Source of the DNA: CALINB01 sp938045325
GTDB taxonomy: Bacteria; Pseudomonadota; Alphaproteobacteria; Rhodospirillales; CALINB01
Direction: 5' to 3'
Assembly (NCBI GenBank): GCA_038114465.1
Contig: JAYNQW010000009.1
Span: 68,683-132,682 of the forward strand
DNA: 64,000 nt
Positions 51,423 through 58,827 of the stretch are shown piece after piece (position 1 is the first letter of the stretch; each line of letters opens with the position of its first letter). The position numbers were made by a program, and so were the translations under genes. The notes beneath the pieces are model-generated. The model searched no databases. It saw only the letters and a program-made list of their open reading frames with translations, and was not told the origin of the DNA.

Positions 51423-53264
51423 TTATTTGGCAATATGATAGACCGGCTTTTTCTCCAGGCTCCATTTGTCCGCTTCGTCGTCGTACTGGGATACCGTGAA
51501 GCAATGCCAGTTTTCATCGTCCACTTTCATGTGGTCGCCCCGGTAGTAGTAGCCCGGCCAGCGGGTTTCTTTCCGGAACAGCGTGTGATGCATAACGCTT
51601 TCAGACGCTTGTAGACGATGGCGGAATTCCCAAGCCCGTTGCAACTGATGGAGACTATCGGCGCCGATGTGATGGGAGTCTTCTTTTAACATATCCATCA
51701 ATTCGAGGCCGCGCATTAACAGAGGCTCATTCGTCATGTAGTTAACGCCAATGCCGCCGCAGTATTCGTCCATGAGTTTTTCAAGACGCTGCAACGCATG
51801 GAGCGGTAAGATGTAGCTCGGTGAGACCGTGCCGGCAACGATTTCGTTGCGGCCGACTTCATAGTTTTCGAGCGGTTGGAAGATTTCCTCTTCGAGTTTG
51901 CTGACTTCCGCATCATCAATTTGAGGCTCTTCGCCCAAATCGCTGATGTAATTGTTTGCGGCTTTTCCGGCGATCCGGCCTTCGGTGAACGATCCCGACG
52001 AGAATTTATGCGGGCACCCGCCGGCAGCATCACCGGCAGCAAACACACCTTCGACGGTCATCATCCGGTTGTAGCCCCACTTGTATTCCGGCGGCGCGTA
52101 ATCTTCCGGACCGCTGACCCACGCGCCTGATGTTGTGGCATGCGAGCCCATGACATAGGGCTCTGAGGTCGTCAGCTCGGGGTTGATTTCTTTCGGATCG
52201 ATGTTTTGCGATGCCCAGACAACCGCTTGACCGATGGTCATGCCGAGGAAGTTCTCCCATCCGACAGTTTCCTTGTGCGGATCTTGGAAAGCTTCTTTCG
52301 TGACCATGCGGATCGGGCCGCCGCCGTTGGCGACTTCGCGAAGCAGGGCGTGGTTACGCAAGCACGTTGGCACCGGATGACGGTCAATATAGTCACCGAC
52401 CAAAGCCTTGGTGTCATCGTACCATTTGGATTCATATTCTTCGCCGTAGGCGTTTTGCGTGTAAGTTTTGAGATGCAAAAAGTACGCACCGACCGGACCG
52501 TAACCGTCTTTAAAACGGGTCAACACGATGCGGTTTTCCATCTGCGTCATCTTCGCACCGACGTTGATCGCCAAGCCATAGGCCGAAGCACTACTCCACG
52601 GCGCATACCAAGTCCGGCCCATGCCTTCACCAACGGACCGCGGTTTGAAGATGTGTGATGCGCCACCGGCAGCAACGATGACGGCCTTGGCTTTGAATAC
52701 ATAAAAATCGCCTGTGCGGACGTTAAAGCCCACGGCACCGGCAATCCGGTTTCTGTTTTTCTTATCACGCAGCAGGTGGGTGACCATAATCCGGTTGTAG
52801 ACTTCAGAAGCAGCCTTGCGGGCGGCTTCCGCGACGATCGGCTTATAGCTTTCGCCGTGGATCATGATTTGCCATTTACCTTCGCGCTGATAGCGACCGG
52901 TTTCAGGGTCGCGCATCATGGGGAGACCCCATTCTTCGAATTTGTGCACGGTTGAATCGACGTGACGGCCGATGTCATAGGCAATGTCTTCGCGAACCAG
53001 ACCCATCAAGTCGTTACTGGTGTAATCAACGAAGTCTTGCGGTTCGTTCTCGCCCCAACGCATGCCCATGTAACAGTTGATGGCGTACAGGCCTTGGGCG
53101 ACGGCGCCACTGCGCTCGATGTTTGCTTTTTCAACAATGACTACTTTTTTGTCGCGGCCCCAGTAACGGGATTCGTAAGCGGCACCGCAGCCGCCAAAAC
53201 CACCCCCGACAACGAGGATGTCCGACTCAACGACAATCTTTTTTCTCCCTCCGAACAGGCCCAT
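51423..53264 (-). CDS. aprA: Adenylylsulfate (APS) reductase alpha subunit
   Basis: This 613-residue flavoprotein is the catalytic subunit of dissimilatory APS reductase. The FAD-binding Gly-rich loop is ILVVGGGFGGCGAAYESRYW at the start. Later blocks include the substrate/FAD regions GGASHIFKPRSVGEGMGRTWYAPWSSASAYGLAINVGAKM and FAAGDAAGGCPHKFSSGSFTEGRIAGKAA. In sulfate reducers it reduces APS to sulfite; in sulfur oxidisers the same type of enzyme runs in reverse, joining sulfite and AMP to APS. The presence of AprM nearby points to the oxidising type. Its start overlaps the AprB stop (TAATG). Confidence 0.93.
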   Translation of the reverse strand: MGLFGGRKKIVVESDILVVGGGFGGCGAAYESRYWGRDKKVVIVEKANIERSGAVAQGLYAINCYMGMRWGENEPQDFVDYTSNDLMGLVREDIAYDIGRHVDSTVHKFEEWGLPMMRDPETGRYQREGKWQIMIHGESYKPIVAEAARKAASEVYNRIMVTHLLRDKKNRNRIAGAVGFNVRTGDFYVFKAKAVIVAAGGASHIFKPRSVGEGMGRTWYAPWSSASAYGLAINVGAKMTQMENRIVLTRFKDGYGPVGAYFLHLKTYTQNAYGEEYESKWYDDTKALVGDYIDRHPVPTCLRNHALLREVANGGGPIRMVTKEAFQDPHKETVGWENFLGMTIGQAVVWASQNIDPKEINPELTTSEPYVMGSHATTSGAWVSGPEDYAPPEYKWGYNRMMTVEGVFAAGDAAGGCPHKFSSGSFTEGRIAGKAANNYISDLGEEPQIDDAEVSKLEEEIFQPLENYEVGRNEIVAGTVSPSYILPLHALQRLEKLMDEYCGGIGVNYMTNEPLLMRGLELMDMLKEDSHHIGADSLHQLQRAWEFRHRLQASESVMHHTLFRKETRWPGYYYRGDHMKVDDENWHCFTVSQYDDEADKWSLEKKPVYHIAK

Positions 53265-53728
53265 TAGCTGACTCCTTGCTTCATTTTATCCGGGGAGATT
53301 GTGGGTAAGCCCCCGTCGATTTTGAGATATTCCGGCTCGTGCGCCAGTTCTTCGCCCTTAAAGTCATCCGCCGACGGGGCGTCGTATTCGGACGAGCACT
53401 TGATTGTTCCCCATTCGGTGGTCCGGATCGGTGAGACGAAATCTTTTTCGCGGCCATCCCGGAATTTGATTTTCCAGGAAATCGTGCCTTTTTCCGGTTC
53501 CCGGCGGACCCGGACGCTGTGGCCCAAAGGTGCAAAATCCGCATAACCACGATCATCAATGGCGTTTTGCGGGCAAGCTTTCACGCAAGAGTAACATTCC
53601 CAGCAAAAATTGGGCTCGATATTGTAGGCACGTCGATACGTGGTATCGATATGCATAATGTCGGACGGACAGATATCAACGCAATGTCCGCAGCCGTCGC
53701 AACGTGTCATGTAAACAAATGTAGGCAT
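53264..53728 (-). CDS. aprB: APS reductase beta subunit, iron-sulfur protein
   Basis: This 154-residue ferredoxin-like subunit carries two [4Fe-4S] clusters: CDGCGHCVDICP (Cys10, 13, 16, 20) and CWECYSCVKACP (Cys42, 45, 48, 52). It passes electrons between the AprA flavin and the membrane. The long C-terminal tail (after ADFAPLGHSVRVRREPEKGTISWKIKFRDG) wraps AprA in known structures. The gene overlaps aprA by one base and follows aprM by 43 bases. Confidence 0.93.
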   Translation of the reverse strand: MPTFVYMTRCDGCGHCVDICPSDIMHIDTTYRRAYNIEPNFCWECYSCVKACPQNAIDDRGYADFAPLGHSVRVRREPEKGTISWKIKFRDGREKDFVSPIRTTEWGTIKCSSEYDAPSADDFKGEELAHEPEYLKIDGGLPTISPDKMKQGVS

Positions 53729-53771
53729 GATATTTAATTATCTCCTATATCGAAGACCGATAATGGGCCGA

Positions 53772-54557
53772 TTAATAGTTGTTGGGTTGCCGACGGGGGT
53801 CACCCAAAGTTTTGGGTTTATCGTCGGGTACGGGCAGGTTGCTGCGCGTGCCGTTCGCCTCGGAAACACGCTTTTCGAAAGCTGCCGCAGGCTTGAAGAA
53901 CATGTGGGAAAACTTGGACCACGGAATCGAGACGAACAGGAATGTCGTGGTCAGCAGGTACAGCCCCAGCATGATGTCTTTGCAGGAATAGCCCTTCGAT
54001 TGGGTATAGGCCCAAATCAAGCCCAGCGTGACGCTCAAGGTCAGCGAAACAATGAAGATATCGGCCTGAACGAAGCGGAAAGGCGAGTGGCCTTCGGCAA
54101 AAACGTCGACCCGTATGAAGAACCAGAACCAATAACCGCCGAGGCAGACCATCAAAGCGCCGATCGTCCAAAGTTGCGGCAGGATGGCCGGTGCGGGCGT
54201 GCTCGGTGTCGGGTATTGGAAGACCATGATGCAGGTCGTAATGACGTAAATCAGAAAACCGTACATGGTTAGAAGGTGGGCAAGCCGGCGTTTTTGGTTG
54301 CAGAATTCGGCTGACGTCGCAACGTCAATGACAGCCGTCTTAACCGCGATGGAGATCATCTCACCGCCGCCGACGTCCTGTTTCGCCTTTTTTTTGGAAT
54401 TCCGCCAATTTTGGAAGAAATATTTGGCGCTTTTCTTATGAATGATGTCGAACAGCGTACCGCCTGCGACAAGGAGGATCATGATGACGATGTACGTCTG
54501 CATGACGGCAGGCGAGAAGGACGCCGATAGCTCAGCGAAGGGACTGCTGGTTAACAT
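53772..54557 (-). CDS. aprM: AprM, membrane anchor of APS reductase
   Basis: This 261-residue inner-membrane protein has about five hydrophobic segments (VMQTYIVIMILLVAGGTLF, LTMYGFLIYVITTCIMVFQY, LPQLWTIGALMVCLGGYWFWFF, ADIFIVSLTLSVTLGLIWAY, MLGLYLLTTTFLFVSIPW) and a Lys-rich cytoplasmic loop. AprM-type proteins accompany aprBA in sulfur-oxidising bacteria and probably link the enzyme to the quinone pool, in place of the QmoABC complex. It is the first gene of the apr operon and marks the operon as the oxidative type. Its start faces that of sat, 327 bases away. Confidence 0.85.
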   Translation of the reverse strand: MLTSSPFAELSASFSPAVMQTYIVIMILLVAGGTLFDIIHKKSAKYFFQNWRNSKKKAKQDVGGGEMISIAVKTAVIDVATSAEFCNQKRRLAHLLTMYGFLIYVITTCIMVFQYPTPSTPAPAILPQLWTIGALMVCLGGYWFWFFIRVDVFAEGHSPFRFVQADIFIVSLTLSVTLGLIWAYTQSKGYSCKDIMLGLYLLTTTFLFVSIPWSKFSHMFFKPAAAFEKRVSEANGTRSNLPVPDDKPKTLGDPRRQPNNY

Positions 54558-54884
54558 TAAATTACCCCACTATCGTAAGTAAGAATGGACCCCGGATGGA
54601 CTGGATGATTGTTTTGACTGGACACTTTCTATACCAAAATCTTATATAAGCAAAACATAATTTTACGGGCATTTCCTAGCAAAACGTTGTTTATAAGACC
54701 ACGCAAACACTTTACCGGAGATCGCCACCGGGATATGTCTGCTCGACGACAGACGGGTTAAATATTTGAATTTAATCTTCTGCACGTTTGAGGGATGACA
54801 ACCAATAGGGGAATTCTTCCGGCAATAAAATTAAGAACTTTTATTTTTCAACACCTTAACGACAATCTTTGAGAGGAAGTTTCA
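54558..54884. promoter_or_regulatory. Shared upstream region of aprM and sat
   Basis: This 327-base divergent spacer should hold both promoters. It contains a perfect palindrome CTTATATAAG (54641-54650), a TTGACT at 54614-54619, and an inverted repeat GTCTG (54737-54741) / CAGAC (54750-54754) around CTCGACGA. An A/T-rich leader and AGAGGAAG precede the sat ATG. No known operator was identified, and no RNA element was seen. Confidence 0.5.
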
Positions 54885-56057
54885 ATGTCTAAGTTGGTCG
54901 CGCCCCACGGCGGCGGAGAATTAAAACCACTGCTGGTTGCTGAATCGGCGCGTAAAGGCGAACTCGAACGCGCGAAATCGCTTAAACAGGTCCCGATGAC
55001 GAGCCGCGAGGCCTCCGATGTGCTGATGCTTGCCATGGGTGCCTATACGCCACTTGATGGCTTTATGTCAAAAGCCGATTGGCGTGGGACCTGTGGCGAC
55101 ATGAAGCTGGCAAACGGCGTGTTTTGGCCGATTCCCGTTACCTTGTCGGCGGACCAAGCACTCGCCGACAGCATTGGCGATGGCGAGGACGTCGCTTTGG
55201 TTGATGAAGATTCGGGTGAAACCATGGCCATCATGACGGTCACGGAGAAATACACCATTGACCGGGATTTCGAATGCCAAAACGTCTTCACGACGACCGA
55301 TAAAGACCATCCCGGTGTCACAAAGGTCATGGAGCAGCGGGATGTCAACTTGGCCGGCCCAGTGAAGGTGATCAATGAGGGTGAGTTTCCGTCTTTATAT
55401 AAAGACCTTTATTTACGCCCGGCCGAATCGCGTGAATTGTTCGAAAAACTCGGCTGGTCGAAGGTGACGGCCTTTCAAACCCGCAATCCGATGCACCGCA
55501 GTCACGAGCACCTGGTGAAGATTGCCATCGAGGTCACCGACGGCGTCTTTATCCATCAGGTTCTCGGTAAGCTGAAAGAGGGCGATATTCCGGCGGAAAC
55601 CCGGACCAAGGCCATTGCCGCCATGATCGACAATTATTTTGTCGAGGGCACGGCCGTACAAGCGGGCTATCCCATTGAAATGCGTTACGCGGGGCCGCGC
55701 GAAGCCCTGTTTCATGCGTTGATCCGGCAAAACTTCGGCTGTGCGTTCCTTGTCGTCGGGCGCGATCATGCCGGCGTCGGCGATTACTACGGCCCGTTCG
55801 ATGCCCAGCACATCTTCGATGAACTTTGGGACGGTGCGCTGGAGACTCAGCCGCTTAAGATCGACATCACGTTTTACTGCAAAAAATGCTACGGCATGGC
55901 GACTGGCAAAACGTGCCCGCACGGTAATGATGACCGGGTTAATATTTCCGGCACCATGCAGCGGGAAATGCTGTCCAAAGGCGAGGACATCCCCGCCGAA
56001 TTCAGCCGCCCCGAAGTCGTCAAAATCTTGCAGGATTACTACGCATCGTTGAAATAA
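54885..56057 (+). CDS. sat: Sulfate adenylyltransferase (ATP sulfurylase), dissimilatory type
   Basis: This 390-residue enzyme has the homo-oligomeric Sat fold. The nucleotide/sulfate-binding motifs are QTRNPMHRSHEHLVKIA and VVGRDHAGVGDYYGPFDAQ; a Cys pair with a later Cys (FYCKKCYGMATGKTCPHG) is as in Zn-containing bacterial Sat. In oxidising organisms it makes ATP and sulfate from APS and pyrophosphate, conserving energy from the AprBA step. It is divergent from apr, so the whole sulfite-to-sulfate route is encoded together. Confidence 0.93.
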   Translation: MSKLVAPHGGGELKPLLVAESARKGELERAKSLKQVPMTSREASDVLMLAMGAYTPLDGFMSKADWRGTCGDMKLANGVFWPIPVTLSADQALADSIGDGEDVALVDEDSGETMAIMTVTEKYTIDRDFECQNVFTTTDKDHPGVTKVMEQRDVNLAGPVKVINEGEFPSLYKDLYLRPAESRELFEKLGWSKVTAFQTRNPMHRSHEHLVKIAIEVTDGVFIHQVLGKLKEGDIPAETRTKAIAAMIDNYFVEGTAVQAGYPIEMRYAGPREALFHALIRQNFGCAFLVVGRDHAGVGDYYGPFDAQHIFDELWDGALETQPLKIDITFYCKKCYGMATGKTCPHGNDDRVNISGTMQREMLSKGEDIPAEFSRPEVVKILQDYYASLK

Positions 56058-56063
56058 GCCGAT

Positions 56064-56939
56064 ATGGACACCGCAACCCAAGCAGACGACTCGCCACCGA
56101 GTCCGATCGGTGACGACGCGGGCACGATGGTCATCACGCAAATCTCGGATATGCACCTGCGCGACGATGGTATCCCGCTCAAACAAAAAGTCGACACTGA
56201 AGCCGCCCTTGATGCGGCCATCGATCACATCAATGCGTGGGACCGGGTTCCCGATGCTGTCTTGGCGACGGGCGATTTGGTGCAAAAAGCAAAGCGCCAG
56301 GATTATACTAATTTCCGTCGCAAACTCGACCGGCTGAAAGCGCCTTATTATGTCATCCCGGGCAATCATGATGACCGGGACTTAATGCGCAAAACCTTCG
56401 GTGATCTCGGGTATTTACCGGAAAAGGGCAAATACCTCCAATATGTAATCGAGGATTTTCCGCTTCGTTTGATTGCCTTGGATACGCTGATCGTCGGGGA
56501 AAACGGCGGCGAGCTTTGTGCGGAACGGCGCGAATGGCTTGCTCAAACCTTATCGGAAAAACCCGACGCACCGACATTCATATTCATGCATCATCCGCCG
56601 TTTGCGACCGGCGTGAAGTTTCTCGACAAGTACCCGTTCAAGGAAGCCGAGGCGCTCGAAGCGGTGGTGAAACAAAATACGCAAGTGGTGTGGGTCGCGT
56701 GCGGTCATCTGCACCGGCATTTACAAGTACGTTGGGCCGGCACGGTGGCATCAATCGCTCCGAGCGTCGCCTATCAATTACCGATGGCTCTAGCACAAGG
56801 AGCATCGAAGGGGTTCAGCCTCGAGCCGGCCGGGTGTCCGATTTATGTGTGGAAACCGGAAACGGGTCTGGTCGCGCACATGAGCTTAATCGGCGACTTC
56901 GGCCCGTTGCATCCGTTCGTGCGCGATCCAATCGTTTAA
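56064..56939 (+). CDS. CpdA-like metallophosphoesterase (cyclic nucleotide phosphodiesterase family)
   Basis: This 291-residue protein has the calcineurin-like phosphoesterase motifs: ITQISDMHL (DxH), ATGDLVQ (GD), VIPGNHDDRD (GNHD), FIFMHHPPF and ACGHLHRH (GHxH). This ordering and length match the CpdA/class III cyclic nucleotide phosphodiesterases, which hydrolyse cAMP. It starts 6 bases after the sat stop, so it may be co-transcribed with sat, and it converges with the cyclase gene, whose product would make the same nucleotide. cAMP specificity is inferred. Confidence 0.83.
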   Translation: MDTATQADDSPPSPIGDDAGTMVITQISDMHLRDDGIPLKQKVDTEAALDAAIDHINAWDRVPDAVLATGDLVQKAKRQDYTNFRRKLDRLKAPYYVIPGNHDDRDLMRKTFGDLGYLPEKGKYLQYVIEDFPLRLIALDTLIVGENGGELCAERREWLAQTLSEKPDAPTFIFMHHPPFATGVKFLDKYPFKEAEALEAVVKQNTQVVWVACGHLHRHLQVRWAGTVASIAPSVAYQLPMALAQGASKGFSLEPAGCPIYVWKPETGLVAHMSLIGDFGPLHPFVRDPIV

Positions 56940-56954
56940 TTGAACGATGAAACG

Positions 56955-58307
56955 TTAAAGTGTTGCCTCGGCTGCGGCGTAAGAATAGGTGCGCCGTTCC
57001 GTGACCAAACGGTCTTTTCCAGTTTCTTTTTTACGGCATTCCGCCCAAACGATCTCATAAAGAGGGATGTCGTGATAAAACCCTTTCATTGAGACGGAAC
57101 CGGTTCCGCGGAAAATAAACGGCTTACCGGTGCAAATACCACGCACGGTTTCAGACGCGAGAATTTGATCGGCTTTTGCTTTTTCGACAATGCGCGCGGT
57201 TAATTGAACGGTCGCACCGAACAAATCATTTTCTTCGGCGATGGGCTCTCCCGTGTTCAGGCCGATCTTCACATGCAGCGGCAAATCGGGGTGTTCTTCG
57301 TTGTATTTTGCAATTTCACGCTGAATGACAATTGAAGCCTCGACGCCGATGGTTGTTGCCGAAAAATACGCCATGATGCCGTCGCTGGTGTGTTTCACTT
57401 CCGTGCCATTGAGCTCGTTTAAGCAATCGCGGACAATTTCGTTATGCGCGCGAAGTACTTGTTGCGCGCCGGCATCGCCAAACCGTTGCGTCATTTCCGT
57501 TGAGCCGACAATGTCGGTGAACAGCACCGTGACCGGCCCGGTGGACGATGTGCCGGTCGACTTTGCGGATGAACTGCCTTTGGAGCCGGAGCCTTGACCG
57601 CCGGAGCCTTGACCGCCGGAGCCGCCGGATTTACGCGTGCGCTTACGCGGGGCCTTCGGCCCGACACCCATTTCCATGAGTTTGCGCACGGCTTGGGTGC
57701 GGTTGCTCACACCGAGCTTGCGGTAAACGTTTTTCAAATGGACTTTGACGGTGATCTCGCGAAGTTCCAGTTTGCGCGCGATTTCCTTGTTCGGATATCC
57801 CTTGGTCAAGAGGCCAAGCACTTCGCGTTCGCGCGGCGTTAATTTTTCCAGCGTTTTTTCTGACTTGGCATTTGCGCCCGCAACGATGGTCGCGGATTCC
57901 TGTTTTTCCGCTTCGGCGACCAGCATAGTCGGCAAATACTTTTCACCGGACATGATCAGTTTTAAAGCATCGATCATCACGCGTGCGCCGATATTTTTGG
58001 GAATGTACCCGGCGGCACCTTGATCGAGCGAACTTTTTGCATCGTTCATGTCGACCGAGCCGGTCAAAATGACAACAGGGATGGACGGGAATTTTTCCTT
58101 CATAGTGCGTAGGCCTTCGAGATGGTTCATGCCCGGCATGTAAAGGTCGAGAATGATGAGGTCCGGCGCACTATCCGTCGTGGCATGTTTCATCGCCCCT
58201 TTGAAATCCTCGGCTTCGAGAATTTCGACGTCTTTTGATAAATCCTGCAGCAGGACACCGATGGTTTCCCTGATGAGATTGTGGTCGTCCGCGAATATGA
58301 CTTTCAC
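56955..58307 (-). CDS. Response regulator with LuxR-type HTH and class III adenylate/guanylate cyclase domain
   Basis: This 450-residue protein has three modules. A receiver domain (1-120) has an acidic pair D7/D8 and the phosphoacceptor D54 in ILDLYMPGMN. A NarL/LuxR HTH (about 155-215) has TPREREVLGLLTKGYPNKEIARKLELREITVKVHLKNVYRKLGVSNRTQAV. A Gly/Ser/Lys linker of low complexity follows, then a class III cyclase domain (about 255-430) with metal Asp in LFTDIVGS, a second Asp and Lys in VKHTSDGIMAYF, and LFGATVQLTARIVEKA. It could both bind DNA and make cAMP or cGMP when phosphorylated. No histidine kinase lies adjacent. It faces the CpdA-like gene and precedes the giant adhesin. Confidence 0.87.
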   Translation of the reverse strand: MKVIFADDHNLIRETIGVLLQDLSKDVEILEAEDFKGAMKHATTDSAPDLIILDLYMPGMNHLEGLRTMKEKFPSIPVVILTGSVDMNDAKSSLDQGAAGYIPKNIGARVMIDALKLIMSGEKYLPTMLVAEAEKQESATIVAGANAKSEKTLEKLTPREREVLGLLTKGYPNKEIARKLELREITVKVHLKNVYRKLGVSNRTQAVRKLMEMGVGPKAPRKRTRKSGGSGGQGSGGQGSGSKGSSSAKSTGTSSTGPVTVLFTDIVGSTEMTQRFGDAGAQQVLRAHNEIVRDCLNELNGTEVKHTSDGIMAYFSATTIGVEASIVIQREIAKYNEEHPDLPLHVKIGLNTGEPIAEENDLFGATVQLTARIVEKAKADQILASETVRGICTGKPFIFRGTGSVSMKGFYHDIPLYEIVWAECRKKETGKDRLVTERRTYSYAAAEATL

Positions 58308-58499
58308 CTGATTTCCTCCGTTCTGTATTTTTTATTTTTTATGAACCGGGCCGTTTTCGGATCGGTTGAGCGCCTTTTGTACTCACTTTCGAGTAGTTCG
58401 GACGCTTTGACAAGTTATACAAGGGGATAAGTCTTTGATTTGATTGCACTTGTATGTGATTCCTTGACAAAATTCTGCTAGATGTCAGTAATTTAGGAA

Positions 58500-58614
58500 T
58501 TGTAACTTAATGTATAGCAATTATTTCCTTTTCTGACAAGGCATGTCAGTTTTCAAGAGCGACAACGCACCCGGTGAATGCCCAACAGATACTCAATAAA
58601 TCATTAAGTTACAA
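58500..58614. repeat. Perfect 13-bp inverted repeat enclosing a second dyad
   Basis: TTGTAACTTAATG (58500-58512) and CATTAAGTTACAA (58602-58614) are perfect inverted arms with an 89-base loop. Inside lies CTGACA-AGGCA-TGTCAG (58533-58549), a second perfect dyad. Likely regulator-binding sites that could be bridged by a loop. Confidence 0.75.
58533..58549. promoter_or_regulatory. Perfect dyad CTGACA-N5-TGTCAG
   Basis: Perfect 6-bp arms around AGGCA. A similar TGACA...TGTCA pair with a longer spacer occurs about 50 bases before it, so a regulator could bind both. No factor can be named. Confidence 0.5.
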
Positions 58615-58679
58615 AGACTTAGTGGAGTCACAGGGTTGACCGGAAAATTTATCTAAAATTTTACAAAAATCCCGCCTTG

Positions 58680-58695
58680 TGTGACGGCCATCACA
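58680..58695. promoter_or_regulatory. CRP-type operator TGTGA-N6-TCACA
   Basis: TGTGACGGCCATCACA matches the CRP/FNR-family palindrome in both half sites exactly, with the correct 6-base centre. It lies 133 bases before the adhesin ATG. The neighbouring genes encode a nucleotide cyclase and a cyclic nucleotide phosphodiesterase, so cAMP-CRP control is a natural idea. No CRP gene is in the window. Confidence 0.6.
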
Positions 58696-58827
58696 TTTCT
58701 TCGTTGCGCCATAAGGCATTATCGCCAAACGAGTGGAGAACGTGATTCAAATTTTTGCCCCCACTGAAGCGAAAAGCGGAATTCAGAGCGTTTCAAAACC
58801 GGGGTTTTTATAGCGGGAGAGAAGATT

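Larger units (their letters stand above)
58308..58827. promoter_or_regulatory. 520-bp regulatory region between the cyclase gene and the adhesin gene
   Basis: No gene fits here. It contains several strong palindromes (listed separately), a TTGACA at 58407-58412 and at 58464-58469, and a CRP-type site near the adhesin start. TGACA/TGTCA blocks recur (at 58465-58469 and about 58484-58488, 58534-58538 and 58544-58548). The purine-rich GGGAGAGAAG at 58815-58824 before the ATG is the adhesin ribosome-binding site. Confidence 0.6.
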
